NCBI GenBank assembly: GCA_021464245.1
Contig: JADCRB010000043.1
Span: 1,487,576-1,551,575 of the forward strand
Reading direction: 5' to 3'
Length of the DNA stretch: 64,000 nt
Source of the DNA: Carallia brachiata
Lineage: Eukaryota; Streptophyta; Magnoliopsida; Malpighiales; Rhizophoraceae
The position numbers were made by a program, and so were the translations under genes. Positions 46,250 through 59,263 of the stretch are shown in pieces (positions within the stretch are counted from its first letter, which is position 1; each line of letters opens with the position of its first letter). A model generated the notes under the pieces. That model did no database searches. It worked only from the letters and a program-made list of their open reading frames with translations, and was not told where the DNA came from.

Positions 46250-48150
46250 ACTCAATGTTCAATTGCCTTTACCTCCTTAATTACACAATCAAAAAATGCA
46301 TCAATGTTTTTCACGTTTTTTCCTTTTTTTTTGAACTCAATGTTCAACTGCCTTTACCTCATTAATTACAGAAGAAAAAAAAAGTACCAAACTGTAGGGT
46401 TTTGCTCCCTCGGTTATTTTTGAACTTCGAATTTTCAATCAAATTTTGTAAAATTTATTCTAGAACTTTTTTTATTTTAACATATTTGATATGTTTTTGA
46501 CATAATAAAAGAAATAAATTAATGGGGTTCGAGTCCCGTGAAGGTTGTTTAGTAAAACTAAATTTATTTTAAACTCTTCAAAATTTAAAATGATCTTATA
46601 ATACTTGTTGGATTCGAGAGATTTACTCCCTCTAGAGTTTGGTGTAGATTGTCTGGTGTAGATTGTTTGGTTTATCTCAAGTAAGGGATTTGAGTAAATT
46701 TTCTTAATCGATGAATTTATATGATATTATCCTTATTTATTCATTAAAAAAAAAGAAATAAATTAATCCATTCGTACCTAGATTAAACACCTATACCCCA
46801 AAGCTCCCTGGTGAAGATGTTTGCCTGTTCGGTCATAGCTAATCGTGTATAATGTCTCTAATCTTATCAGGGTGGGTATGTGGATTAGCCTACCACCTCG
46901 TAGGACCACAATGAACATCCACTTGATTTGATTATTTGCACGTTTCTGTCTGTGCCTCTGTGGTGCTGAGAGAGAGAAACACACCACTGCCAGAAACATA
47001 GTCAAAACCGTGTGAAAGGCTAAAAGCGAAGAAGATTATTCCCCGCACCCTTTTTCTTTTGCTTTTTTATATAAAATCATACTCTAAAAAATTTCTTTTT
47101 TCCTTTACATTTAAGAGACTCATTATCTATATAATAAGAATTGGTATTGTCATTCCCATAAATTTAATACATAGATATCTACAAAAAATTAATGTAAAAA
47201 AAAAAAAGATATCTAAAATCAAAATCTAAGTACTTAATTGAAGTGCATCTTAATTTTTTTCTTTTCATTTTCAAATTAAAGAAGAGATCTCGAACAAATG
47301 AAAAGCAAATTGAGATCTTCTGAAATTTGGGAAGAGGAATTAGTTTGCTCCTTTATTATAATTTTTTGAAAAGACAACTTTTCTTACAATGAAAGTGAAA
47401 GGTCAAAATTTATTATCTAAAAGCCATGGAAAACTCCAACTTGAAACAATTTCTTTTTCTTGCTAATTACTGCCAAAAAAATCTCTCCTCTTGTATCGAT
47501 TGACGCATGCGGGCTCTTCCGAGTTAATGTTGGAATTAGTTGACATTGCAAGCAGAAGTATCTAGTCACTCCCTTTGCCTTTGTCAAATTAAAAAAACGA
47601 AAAAACATTATAGGATTCAATTTGGCGCGAGAATTTTAAAACTTATATATTGTACATATTTATGACAATGTGAGAAAAAATATTCAGTTTTGTGTACAAT
47701 CCTTTGTTACCCTTCAATTTATTTTAATAAAAAAAATGAAAAAAAAATTTCATTACAAGAATATTAATTATTGCACCAGTAAATTAATACCAAATTTAAA
47801 AAAAATATATTCATTTTTGTGTATAATCCTTGGTTACCCTTCAATTTTAATTGCTCCTATCGCCTCATGGGTATAATTTTATGGAAGGAACCGCTAATTT
47901 TCAAAGTCGTCTGTTTCATGTGTCCTTCGCGATTGCCCATTGCGCGACTTTGAGATAAAAGTCCATTTTCGATTTTTCTTTTTTTTTGGTTTTTTTCAAT
48001 GAATCTCCATGACAGCATCATTCAGCCTCTCGTGGGAGTTTCGTACTTTTGTTTCTTATTTAGGACTAGCATTTATTGAGGAGCAGCTGCTGCTGCTGCA
48101 GTGATGGGAGGTTTGTGCCTCAAATACATAGGCTTAGGTTCGAGCTTTAG
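46250..48150. repeat. Block C, copy c (partial)
   Basis: Matches about 38880-39000, 39060-39370, 39560-39660, 39830-40220 and 40903-41690, so a third, shorter copy of the duplicated noncoding DNA. No gene. Confidence 0.7.
46508..46767 (+). mobile_element. SINE-type retroposon, 228 bp, with 16-bp TSD
   Basis: AAAGAAATAAATTAAT at 46508-46523 and 46752-46767 is a perfect TSD. The insert begins GGGGTTCGAGTCCCGTG, a match to the tRNA B box (GGTTCGANTCC), and ends in a run of A. The A-box head is missing, so it is 5'-truncated. Both paralogues (about 39058 and 44788) show the empty site. Confidence 0.8.
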
Positions 48151-51100
48151 ATCCGCGCCTCATCTTTCCTTTTTTTTTTTTAATCGCTGGAATATTAATT
48201 TTGATTGAAAAAAAAAAAAAAGAAATGAGATATTTCTGAATTGTGTTGAAGTAGTTAAAATAATTGAAAGTTGCTAAATTTGATAAACTTAGATATAGGA
48301 TTAATAAAAAAATCAATAGATAGAGAAATTTAATAAGTGTAAAATGATTCAGAACGGATTTCATTACTTAAAATTACCTTTTGTTTTATTTTTATTATAA
48401 AATATGCAATGAATTGTGTAAAATGTGCAACAACACCATGAAAACATGAAACAACAACTATCTAATGTGCAACCATTTTTTGTTGCAGATTGTATGAATA
48501 TTGCTGTACATTCTCACTATTTTGTTGCACATCATATATCATTTTCTAAAAAATATGTTATAAAAAAAATTTTCATGTGCAACATACCATCACCTCTCCA
48601 GAGCTTGTCCAAAATCTTCGTCCATGTATTCAAACTCTATGGTGATCTTTTCAGTGATGCTGACAAAGAATCTATCGGCTTTGGTAGCACAATTTTATCA
48701 CAATATACATAACAATTAATTAGTATTTCTGGGAACAAATATCTGAATTTCTGAGTTTTGCCTAGACATATGCAGAGCTTCCTCGTATGTGTTATCACGG
48801 TCAAATATCTTGATTAAAATTTCAAATAACAACAAATTCCATTTGTTTTTATTTAATTAGGTTTCGGCATTTATGTTCATATGTTCATAAAATAAAATTG
48901 GAACTACTGCCTGTTGGATCTAAGATCCAGTAGGGTGTTGGAAATTGGAAGGTAACAAAAATAAAAAGGATAATAAAATTATGAAACGAAAGCCACAACT
49001 AGATTCCGCCGCCCCTTGGCATGGAGATAGAATCAGCAATTAAAGAAAGAAATTTTCAAGGGTTGCATTCTTAGCCTCAATCTCCAATGTCATATAGAAA
49101 AACAGCCTTGTCGACTTCCCTATATCTTCCCTTCTCAATTTCTTCTTTTATTTTCTTTGATTTTGGGACTGCTACTGGCCTTCTAGACCAATAATAAGTC
49201 CTTATGTTGCTGGTCTTTGAATAAAATGGACATGGTCTGTTCATATTCACTGCATTTTTCGTTTTTAATAGATACTTCTACTTCATCCTGCTTACGTTTT
49301 TTTTTTTTTGGGGGACGAAGGGATTGATCAGCTTGTTTTTATTTAAATGGTTAATCTAACTAAGTCATGTTATTCTTTGTTGTTTCTTTTATTTGATTTG
49401 ATTTATAATTAAGGATTAGCTTTCAAGATACTATATCAATGTTAGGAACTTAGGATCTCCACAAGACACAAAAAGAGTCTTTGACGTTAGCCATGACTAT
49501 GAGGTCGAATGGAAACGATTCAGTTAGTGATAATTAATGAAAGTCAATTTCGTATTGATATTTTATGTTTACCTCATTATTTTAGTGAGATTAAATATTT
49601 ATTTAACTAGTTAAGTAGAGAATTTTTCAATTAGTACGTGAGAGTTCAAATCTCACCTAACCTCATTTTTTTCTCCTTGAATATTCAATAGGGCTCCTTA
49701 TAAGTTAAAAAATTACATTGAATTCAATATAATAAAAAAATATACAAAAAATATGTAATTTATTCAGTAATTTATATGTCATTTATTTTTAATTTTATAA
49801 ATCTTTCACTCAATTACTTTATATATTAGACTTTTAGTGCGTTACCATCAAATTTTCCTGCTTGGATTTATGAAAGGTCACTTGTGTTGTGCCTGCAAAT
49901 AAATCATAACAAAGATTGGTCAACGGACTATAACGATTTGATAATCATTGCTCCTTTTATAAATTAAATTTTTTTTTAAATTTAACTCATATTTTAAATA
50001 AATTAAATTTATTTAAAATCAAATATAAATAAAAATTTTTAAATAAATTCAATAAAAAAATAAAATAGATATATATATTCTAAGATTATATATGTTCTAT
50101 ATTAAAAAAATTAGTACATATATCATGTACAATAAATTAGACTTAGATTATTTAAAGTACTCTTTTTTCTTTTTGACCGATTATTTATTTAAAGTACTCT
50201 ATCTACATGGCCTGAAGACGTGTACAAAGAGGTGGACAAACAGAGAAATGGAGCTGATGTGATATGATGTGTTATCCTTAAACAGTTTTTTTGGGCGGTC
50301 ACTAACCAACGGGGACAAATCTAGGATGCCCACCAACCCTGATTCGATCTCAATCTTATTAATTTCATTCCTTTTTTTTTTTTTTCACTTATAAAATTTG
50401 TCCTCTAACGTCACAACTTTTTCCTTTTTGGGTCTTATTATATGGCTGGCACAATTATCCGAAAAAATTTTTAACATACAATCCATTAGATTTATTATGT
50501 AACTATTTTAATTATAAGTACAACTAAATAGTAGAAAAAAATTTATTATTTTTTTATTGAATAATAAATTCAACTAATTGTATAATGAATCCAGTAAATT
50601 ACACTCCCAAAAGATTTTTTGACAATTTTTTTTCTGACCATACAACTTTTTCCTTTTTCTTATTTAATAAATGAATAAATATAGATAATAATTTTTTATG
50701 AATAATTGGTTAAAATTAAATAAAAAAGACAACAACAATAATAAATTGAGAAAGTAAAGAAATAATTGAAAATAATTATTCAGTCAAAAAAATTGAAAAT
50801 GGTTATTAATGGTCTCGACTGTTTTTATTGAACTTCTTTATTATAATTTTTCAGTTACAATACAACATCAATGAAACTAGAAAGATCACAGTTGGACCTC
50901 CTAGAGTTAAGTTTTGTAATCTCCTTCTGTGTCTGGCTTTGAAAGACTTTGAAAAAAAAAAAAAGCTTAAAACTCATTAAAGAAAATTGTGTTAAATCAC
51001 GGTATGAGTAGGTCAAAGCATTTTTTAAACTTGTGAGTAAGTAAATTTCACAAATTTAATAAGTGTCATTAAATCTTTTATGAGTCTTTAAAATTAACAT

Positions 51101-52540
51101 ATATTTAATTTATTACTTAACTTTATAAATTTAAGCTCTTGATCACTCAAGAACAAGCAAGCCTTTTTACCATGTTAACCACCCGAAAGTGGTTACTAAC
51201 CAATCTTTTTATGTAAATAAAGTCTGTCATCTATTAAAGCTGCCGAGTGTACCCCATCATCCCTGGAAATGAATGATAGATTAATAATAATTTAATGTAA
51301 TTTTTTTTTTTTAAGATTTAGATTTGAATCCCTGCATTGTTGTCCTCTTATGAATAAAAAGAATTTATGCAAATGTACGGTAATAGATTTATGACTTGTT
51401 AACACTATAATTAGATGTGAGTAAAGCCTGTTGAGTTCAACAGTACTCCGGTAGTGATTCTGTTTTTTAGGAGTGGTTGAACGAGCTGCAACAAAGAGAA
51501 TTACCCTGCTTCAACTTATAAATCTGATAATCGATATACCCGCAATGAATTTTTATTTACTTAATAAAAAAAATGCACTTAATCCAAATCAAAGAGAAAT
51601 GCATTTATTATTTATTTATTTTTTATTAAAAGACCTATTGAATCATAAAGTACACGATAAAGGTAATTCTCTCATCTTGTCAATTCTATTTTCTTTTTTT
51701 AAATTAAAATTCAAAATTTTAAATAAAAATGTAAACTCTAACCAAGTGTCCCTTGAGAGACGGAAAAAAATTTATTTAATGTTTTATTAGAATTAAACAC
51801 ATTTGTTTCACAAAAAAAAAAAAGAAAAAGAAAAAGGAATTGAACGCATTTGCGTACGGGGCTGCCCAATTGATTCCGAACCCCTCACCTCACATTCACT
51901 CCCTTATCTCCTCTCCTATAGTTACTCTGCAGCTCTTTTTGGAAAAAAAAAAAAAGAATATATTTATTTGATTTTAGAATTGAATTTAGTAAGAAAATTT
52001 TAATTTGACTTGTTTATTTTTTTATAAATATAATTTATTTATAATCTTATATCAAAAAATAAAAGAGATTTTCTTAAAATAGAAAATAATAAAAATAAAA
52101 TTTTGTAACATGAAATCATAAGTGACTTGTAAAAAAAAAAAGCTGAGTGAAAATCTAGTAACCATTAAGGGAGATTTTTTTTTTTTTTTAGTTTCAAGAC
52201 TTCGATATCTGGAAGCTAAATTAAACTCACTAATTTAGCTCGAGTATATCTCAAACTATTTGCGGGGAGCGGTTCTCTCAGTACTATTTTTTCTATATAT
52301 AAGTATTATTTTTTTTATATAAGACTTGAGGATAAGATCTTGTTTAAGAGAAATTGTAAGCCTTACTACTCAACCAATAAAGAGATTTGCATTTAATAGA
52401 TAATTTTTTTTTGGATATACATGCATTTAAATCACTGCCAATTAAAATTAAAAGAGATTTGCATTGACTGTTTTATGGATTCTTTTTGGACTTTTCTTAT
52501 CACTTCTTTCTCTCATTTATTGGGCTCTTTTCATCAGTCC
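48150..52540. other. AT-rich intergenic DNA, no gene recognised
   Basis: Includes a match to 45990-46240 at 49150-49390 and a possible decayed SINE at 49600-49700 (GAGAGTTCAAATCTCACC). A 95-codon open frame at 48425-48712 is rich in TGCAACAA-type repeats and has no family resemblance, so it was not called. 50000-52500 holds long A and T tracts and short frames only. Confidence 0.45.
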
Positions 52541-52547
52541 ATAACCA

Positions 52548-52555
52548 TATAAATA
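52548..52555 (+). promoter_or_regulatory. TATA box of the GA20ox gene
   Basis: TATAAATA, 53 bp before the ATG. This implies a short 5' UTR of about 25-30 nt. Confidence 0.7.
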
Positions 52556-52607
52556 CCAAGTGTCCGGGGGCCTTTAGGCTCATTCCAGCCTAAGCTCACA
52601 TCTTGCC

Positions 52608-55184
52608 ATGGACGCAATTTCAGCTTCTGCACTTCTTTCATCATCTCCGCTAGAATTGCAAGCGAATTCCTCCACTAATGGCTGTTCCATTAACAACAAG
52701 AGGACCAATGCATCGAGCATACCGGTGGAGTTCGTTTGGCCAGAAGAGGACCTTGTTAGTGCCAGTCAAGATCTTATGGCCCCAGTGGTCGACCTGAGCG
52801 GCTTCTTTAAAGGTGATGAGGAGGCAACACGCCAAGCAGTCTCTATGATCAAGTCTGCTTGCTCGAAGCATGGTTTCTTTCAAGTGATCAATCATGGGGT
52901 TGATCCCAATCTCATTGCTACCGCACTCGATCATCTCGAAAAATTCTTCAGGCTTCCAGTTTCCGAGAAAATGAAGGCAGGAAAGGTGCCAGGGAGCGCC
53001 GGGGGCTATTCTGGAGCCCATGCTGATCGATTCTCATCTAAATTGCCATGGAAAGAGACTTTATCAGTTGGCTGTGGCGGTAACCTTGCAAATGACTCTG
53101 TGGTAGATTACTTTGTATCTACACTAGGAAAGGATTTTGAACAAACAGGGTAATTTTCTTATTCATATAATTGTACAAGCATGAATAGGCAAAAGACCAA
53201 TGTTTATGTTTCAAATATCGTGCTAGCTACAAGAAAGGAACTTTGAGGGGCGCGGAATTTGTAATTTGACTCGCCTTAAGTTTAATCTAATACGTACATA
53301 TATCATTTTGCAGGGTGGTCTACCAGAACTATTCCGAGGCAATGAAGGAATTGTCCCTTTCCCTATTGGAACTATTGGCGATCAGCTTGGGAGTTGATCG
53401 AAAGTTTTATAGAGATTTTTTTCAAGATGACTTATCGATAATAAGATGTAATTTCTATCCGTCCTGTAAGGAGCCGAGCCTCACTCTGGGGACTGGACCC
53501 CATTGCGATCCAACATCCCTTACTATCCTTCACCAAGATGAAGTTGGGGGTCTCGAAGTTTATTCCAACAATATATGGCAAAGAGTCCCTCCAGTTAAGG
53601 GCGCCTTAGTTATCAACATTGGCGATACGTTCATGGTACGTATGTGTCTTCAAGAAGTAGAAATATTAATCCATTAATTTTCCCTTTTTTTTTCTTAGTT
53701 ATTTGAGATTGTCGCAGATTATAATAGATACACCCATACATAGTCCAAAAGTATAGTTAGGCCTAATCCATTAATTTTCCTTTTTTTTTTTTTTTTTTGG
53801 TTATTTGAGGTTGTCATGATCTAGATTATAAAAGATACCCCCTTATATAATATAGTATTGAAACAAATAAAGTTGTGCGAGATGAATTAGTTAAATACTT
53901 TGTCCATAAGCGCATGCAACGCTACGAGTCTTCCTAATGTGCTGCCAAGCTATGCAGCCTCTCTATATACAAGTTGACAGACAAGTAGTTAGGTTTAATA
54001 GCAGTCTAAAGTGTATCTTCCTTAGATAATGGTGTTTAAACGGATATTGTGTCATGTTTGTGAATGGTCAATTTGACCATATTTGTAGATTATTTGAGTC
54101 ATGTAGTTTTTTTTTTTTTTTTTTCTATAAGAGATCCATTAACATAAATTACATAATGGAACTCTCCCTCTCATAAATCATTCATCTATTTCAGGATTTA
54201 AACTCAAAACCTTTAAAATAGAGATCTTGATATGAGGTTGAACATTTACTTAATTGGTTGAGGGGAGTGTCTCTCAACTAGCAAATGGAAGGTTCAAACT
54301 CAATTTAACCTCACTTCTCCCTCCTCAAATATTCAATAAGGTTTTTTGTAGACCAAAAAAAAAAAGAGATATTGATCTCTAAAATATCCCCTAAAAGACG
54401 TATAGTTCTTTTACTTATGCAGGTCTTCCGATATATTTGAATTCATTCTATATATTGTTTCGAGCATCATTAATGCAAAAATTTCTCTTTAATCAAAAAA
54501 AAAATAAATAAATAATAGACCGCACAGATCTTCTTTCTCCTTTTAATAACCTTTCCATCTCAAAGGTAGACGAGATTCGATCCAAAATTGTTAGGTCACA
54601 TAGGAATTAGCGCATTATGATGCATAGACATGCCCATTTGGAATTGGGGCTATTTAATTATTCATTAATCAGCAAAAGAAATTTTCTCGATAAGAGAAGG
54701 GAGGAATTGCATCGAGTTGAATAATTCTAATTGGATAGTATTAGTAAGAAATTTCAACGTAAAAATTTTTTATAAAGAGAAAATGAAATCAGGTTGATAG
54801 ATTGCCATCGCTACAAGGACACCATTCAAATTCTTTATATGTAAATATTGTTACACAACAACACAACTGCTTACATTTGATTTTTTGTTGGGTATGTAGG
54901 CATTAACGAATGGGATATACAAGAGTTGCCTACATAGGGCAGTGGTTAACGATTACAAGGACAGGGCATCGCTGGCATTCTTTCTTTGCCCGAAAGGAGA
55001 CAAGATTGTGAGACCACCAAATGATCTCGTGCCCGATGAAGGCAAAAGGCTGTATCCAGACTTCACGTGGACGGAGTTTTTCAATTTCACACAGAAGACC
55101 TACAGAGCCGATGAGTCCACTTTTCCAAATTTCACCAAATGGGTCCTCTGTCAATCTTCCAAAGCAACTAATGAAACCCCCTAG
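52608..55184 (+). CDS. GA20ox: Gibberellin 20-oxidase, three exons, intact
   Basis: Predicted 2-oxoglutarate/Fe(II) dioxygenase that oxidises C-20 of gibberellin precursors (GA12/GA53 toward GA9/GA20) in the cytosol, a main control step of active GA. Exons 52608-53149, 53314-53635 and 54900-55184 with GT-AG borders give 382 residues, the normal family length. The N-terminal DIOX_N part includes PVVDLSGFF and HGFFQVINHGVDP; LPWKETLSV is the GA20ox hallmark before exon 1 ends. NFYPSCKEPSLTLGTGPHCD (227-246) is the family's 2OG-region signature. Iron ligands are H244, D246 and H300 (CLHRAVVN); R310 and S312 (DRASLAFFLCP) bind 2-oxoglutarate. Intron 2 (53636-54899) contains a SINE. The start follows a TATA box by 53 bp. 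No defect is seen. GA20ox genes are usually repressed by their product; no such site can be named here. Confidence 0.95.
54225..54378 (+). mobile_element. tRNA-derived SINE in GA20ox intron 2
   Basis: The core at about 54235-54366 has a head TTAATTGGTTGAGGGGAGTG (A-box-like), then GGAAGGTTCAAACTC (B-box-like) and an A-rich end. Flanks AGATCTTGATAT and AGATATTGATCT look like a TSD with two changes. It lies in sense orientation in the intron. Confidence 0.55.
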
Positions 55185-55838
55185 CTAGCTAGTTGTGTCG
55201 CTTATAGATTCCTTCGGACTTGCCTGGATTTGTGTTGCATTTTGCATTTTAAGTTGCATTTTGATTCCTGGAAGCGGCCAAGCAGGTCCAGGTGACTTTG
55301 CAATGTGCCTAATAAGAATGTTCTTCGGAGACATTATAAATTAATAAAAGTGGTGTGTTAATGTGTCTCGTTTCAATACTGCTTAATCTGCATTTTCTTT
55401 CGTTTGTGACCGGCATAATATGGCCGAATGAGCCAAGGAAAGCTTTTTTTTTTTTCTTTTCTTTTTTTTTACTAAATATTAAGGTTGAGCTATTGGTGGA
55501 ATATCGATTCTTCTAAGGGTTCAAGGCCACAATTTTTCTCGATTGACGAGTTTTTTTTTTTTTTTGACATCATCATTTTTATTTATTTCAGAGCCCAAAA
55601 TATCAAGTAATATTGAGGTTGACCTATGTGTTTTGTTTATGTTTATTTTCCATAAAGGTTTGAATGTAAATTTTTTTTCCAAATCTACCCAATTTGATCT
55701 GTGAGCACATTTGAAAAAAAACTATAGACTTTTTTTCGTTTGCTGAAAAATATGAACTTAAAGACTTATTAAAGTTATTATTTATCCAGTCCGCCTATTA
55801 TGGGTCCCTTTGTCTGACCCAACTATAATGCAAGACTT
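55185..55838. other. 3' flank of GA20ox and intergenic DNA
   Basis: The 3' UTR runs to about 55350, with ATTAATAAAAGTGG as a likely poly(A) signal at about 55340. After that come T tracts and a stretch (55480-55570) with GGGTTCAAGGCC that may be a decayed SINE. Confidence 0.45.
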
Positions 55839-55839
55839 G

Positions 55840-56865
55840 GATTGGGCTGAAAACAGAACAATTATACAATATTTGCCTTATGTAACACGTTGGGATTATT
55901 TAGCTACTATGTTCACAGAAGCAATAACAGTAAATGGACCAGAACAGTTGGGAAATATTCAAGTACCTAAAAGAGCCAGTTATATCAGAGTACTTATGTT
56001 GGAGTTGAGCCGTATAGCTTCTCATCTGTTATGGCTTGGTCCTTTTATGGCGGATATTGGTGCACAAACACCTTTTTTCTATATTTTTAGAGAAAGAGAG
56101 TTCGTATATGATTTATTCGAAACTGCCACAGGTATGAGAATGATGCATATACTTTTTTCGTATCGGAGGAGTAGCAGCTGATTTACCTCATGGCTGGATC
56201 GATAAATGTTTGGATTTCTGCGATTATTTTTTAACGGGAATTGCTGAATATCAAAAACTTATTACGCGAAATCCTATTTTTTTAGAACAAGTTGAAAGAA
56301 TAGGTATTATTGGTGCAGAGGAAGCAATAAATTGGGGTTTATCAGGACCAATGCTACGAGCTTCCGGGGTGCAGTGGGATCTTCGTAAAGTTGATCATTA
56401 TGAGTGTTACGACGAATTTGATTGGGAAGTACAGTGGCAAAAAGAAGGCGATTCATTAGCTCGTTATTTAGTCCGAATTGGTGAAATGACAGAATCCATA
56501 AAAATTATTCAGCAGGCTCTGGAAAGAATTCCGGGAGGGCCCTATGAGAATTTAGAAACCCGACATTTTAATAGAGAAAGAGATGGAGACTGGAATGATT
56601 TTGAATATCGTTTCATTAGTAAAAAAACTTCTCCTACTTTTGAATTGCCGAAACAAGAACTTTATGTCAGAGTCGAAGCCCAAAAGTAGAATTGGGAATT
56701 TTTCTGATAGGGGATCAGAGTAGGTTTCCTTGGCGATGGAAAATTCGCCCCCCAGGTTTTATCAATTTGCAAATTCTTTCTCAATTAGTTAAAAGAATGA
56801 AATTGGCTGATATTATGACAATACTAGGTAGCATAGATATCATTATGGGGGAAGTTGATCGTTGA
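55840..56865 (+). pseudogene. ndhH: Plastid-derived ndhH fragment (NUPT)
   Basis: Matches the 49-kDa subunit of the chloroplast NDH complex from the residues [20 protein letters not shown] (about codon 55) to the end IIMGEVDR and TGA at 56863-56865. The first roughly 55 codons are missing, the sequence joining unrelated nuclear DNA near 55840. There are at least two frameshifts: one at about 56148-56160 (normally MMHN.FRIGG, here [10 protein letters not shown]) and one at about 56683, just after ELYVRVEA, which makes a TAG. It is therefore a nuclear copy that cannot be expressed as ndhH. Confidence 0.9.
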
Positions 56866-56866
56866 A

Positions 56867-57449
56867 ATGATACTTGATCTTGATACAACAGAAACACTTG
56901 ATATAAGAGAAGTACAAGTTATCAATTCTTTTTCCGGATTGGAATCTTTAAACTTAAACGAAGTCTATGGAATTATATGGATGCTTGTCTCTATTTTGAC
57001 TCTTATATTGGGAGTTGTGATAGGTATACTAGTAATTGTATGGTTAGAAAGAGAAATATCTGCAGGGATACAACAACGTATTGGACCTGAATATGCCGGC
57101 CCTTTAGGAGTTCTTCAAGCTCTAGCGGATGGGACAAAATTACTTTTCAAAGAAAATCTTTTTCCGTCTCGAGGCGATACTCGTTTTTTCAGTATCGGAC
57201 CGTCCCTAGCAGTCATATCAACTCTATTAAGCTATTCGGTAATTCCTTTCGACTATCGCCTTGTTTTAGCTGATCTAAATATCGGCATTTTTTTATGGAT
57301 TGCCATTTCAAGTATTGCTCCTATTGGACTTCTTATGTCAGGATATGGATCAAATAATAAATATTCCTTTTTAGGTGGTCTATGGGTTGCCGCTCAATCG
57401 ATTAGTTATGAAATCTCATTAACTCTCTGTGTATTATCCATATCTCTAC
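56867..57449 (+). pseudogene. ndhA: Plastid-derived ndhA, exon 1 (NUPT)
   Basis: The membrane subunit of plastid NDH starts at 56867, one base after the ndhH stop, as in the plastid operon order ndhH-ndhA. It includes [20 protein letters not shown] and [18 protein letters not shown] with several hydrophobic helices. The frame is open to the group II intron border at 57449/57450, but exon 2 is absent from the window. The N-terminus carries a few residues more than the common form ([11 protein letters not shown]). Confidence 0.9.
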
Positions 57450-58110
57450 GTGCGATTCGTTAAAACATAAGTTTTTCCCTATTCTTTTTTTTTTCGAAAG
57501 AAAAAAAGAAAATGAAATAAATTGAATAGGATATCTTCATTTTTGTATTTATCATTTAGGTTAATGAAGTAAATTGAATAGTTATATGAGTGAAAGAAAA
57601 CAGCTTCTAAATTTTTCTAAATTTGCAGTAAAAAAAATTGAGACTCAGTTCTTATGTACAAAAGTAAAACAAAAAGAGACATAAGAATACGAGACCGAGA
57701 CCGGTTGCCCCAAGAGTGATTGATTAATCGTCCGAGCTTGAAGCGGGTTTAAAAGATCAACCTTAGTGAGTTTTTACTATCATTTATATGTATTCACATT
57801 ATCATAAGTTAATGGGCAGTTGCGAAAGAATAGAATGGCTGGATGCTTAGGAACACCATGAGAAACAAAGGATTAGTAACAGAGATTCTTGAAATTATTC
57901 AAAAGGATATTTCTGCATAATATAAAAAGAATATTAATTGGAGTTCGAAATTGGTAGAAATGATCAGACAGTACTCTCCATGATTCCGATCCAAAGTATG
58001 CTTCCAGCAACCGATTAAAGAAATAATTATCAGAAACGAAAGAACCTTTTTTTTTCTTTTTTTCTATATCCATATTCATATAGAGAGAATTCATATCCTA
58101 ATTCGAGAAC
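57450..58110 (+). other. 5' part of the ndhA group II intron (NUPT)
   Basis: Begins GTGCGATTCGTT, the group II 5' consensus (GTGCG). It continues with plastid-like intron sequence (AGTGATTGATTAATCGTCCG, GGGCAGTTGCGAAAGAATAG). The match to plastid style fades near 58080-58190, so the right edge of the insertion is uncertain. GAATTCATATCCTAATT occurs twice (58088, 58174). No 3' intron end or exon 2 follows. Confidence 0.75.
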
Positions 58111-58199
58111 TAAAGGAATGTCCATAGATTAAACTATCTATATGGTTATAATCTAGCGTTGGCCACTTTTTCCAGAATTCATATCCTAATTTGACAAAA

Positions 58200-59175
58200 G
58201 CTATTGTAAAGAGAGCAATAAGCGAGGGCTCTCACCAACGGTCCCCATCAAAAACCTTATCCAACAGTCCATTCATAAGGTTCTTCCTTTTCTTTTCTCT
58301 CTCTCTCCTACCTGTTGTACTCTCATTTTGTCCAGTTTAATTAAAGATGTGCTGAAATTCTCTCTTTTCCTCTCCAATTTGAATCAAATTGTAATTTGAA
58401 TTTGGATCGCGACTGATTTGGAATTTGAAATAAAAAAAAAGAAAAAGAAAAGAGAAAAGGAAAATTAGAAAAAAAAGGGAAAAAAAGAAAAAAGAGAAAA
58501 AAATGAAAAAGCAAAATAAAAAATGGAAATAAAAATAAACAATTTTTTATTATAAATTTGATTTATTACAAATCCAAATTTCAAGTATAACCAGTCCAAT
58601 TTTACATCTTGGGAAGAGCCTCATTCTTCATCGGATTCACACAAGTATAATAAACATGTCCTCATTGTCCTGCTAAATCCCAGACTGATAAAAGAGGTGG
58701 CCCACAAACTGTTAAAATTCCAAGAGTACGTTATGCATCATCGAACCCTCATATGAGACCCCCCACTCGACCTTGTGACTAAAGCCGGCTGTATCCGTTT
58801 TCATCAATTTAATCCATGGCACGAGGGAATTGTCCCTACTTCATATCAAAATGCAAAACGCAATCTTAGACCCTCAGGGTGTGTTTGCCACCCAACCAGA
58901 AAGTTTCCGTCTTTCTCTCATAAACAACAAAGAAACGTGGGAAAGAGAAAACAAGAAATAAGATGTCTCACTTCTTTCTCCAAACTGCTCAAGTTCACAG
59001 ATTTGGTAACGTCACGTTCGTATTAAAGCCCAGCGTCCTGATTTCTCTAATGTTTCTCTCACGTCAGTTGCTGAGCCAACTTGTAAGCTATGTAGGAGTG
59101 GTTACCTAGTCATCAAGTCTCCTCTAATAATAGACAGAGCAGATCTTGTGGGAGCTGGAGAATTCAGCCAACTAT
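58200..59175. other. Intergenic DNA, no gene
   Basis: A purine-rich AAAAGAAAAAG tract lies at 58430-58540. 58620-59170 is less AT-rich, but no conserved frame was recognised. Confidence 0.4.
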
Positions 59176-59263
59176 AAGGGGAAATACGACGCCTTTTGGT
59201 ATAGTGAAGTCGGAGAAAGGAAAACTTGGTGTTTCATAGAAGCAACCCAAAAAAGTGCGTATG

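Noticed and set aside
46524..46545. Possible tRNA gene because of GGTTCGAGTCC
   Set aside because: No A box, acceptor stem or cloverleaf; the TSD and poly(A) tail show a SINE.
48425..48712. 95-codon open frame starting MQQHHENMK
   Set aside because: Repetitive TGCAACAA-rich DNA without recognised homology or gene structure.
52650..53021. Minus-strand open frame of 123 codons
   Set aside because: It is the antisense shadow of GA20ox exon 1.
58430..58540. Purine-rich AAAAGAAAAAG tract as a regulatory element
   Set aside because: Simple low-complexity sequence with no gene nearby to support a role.
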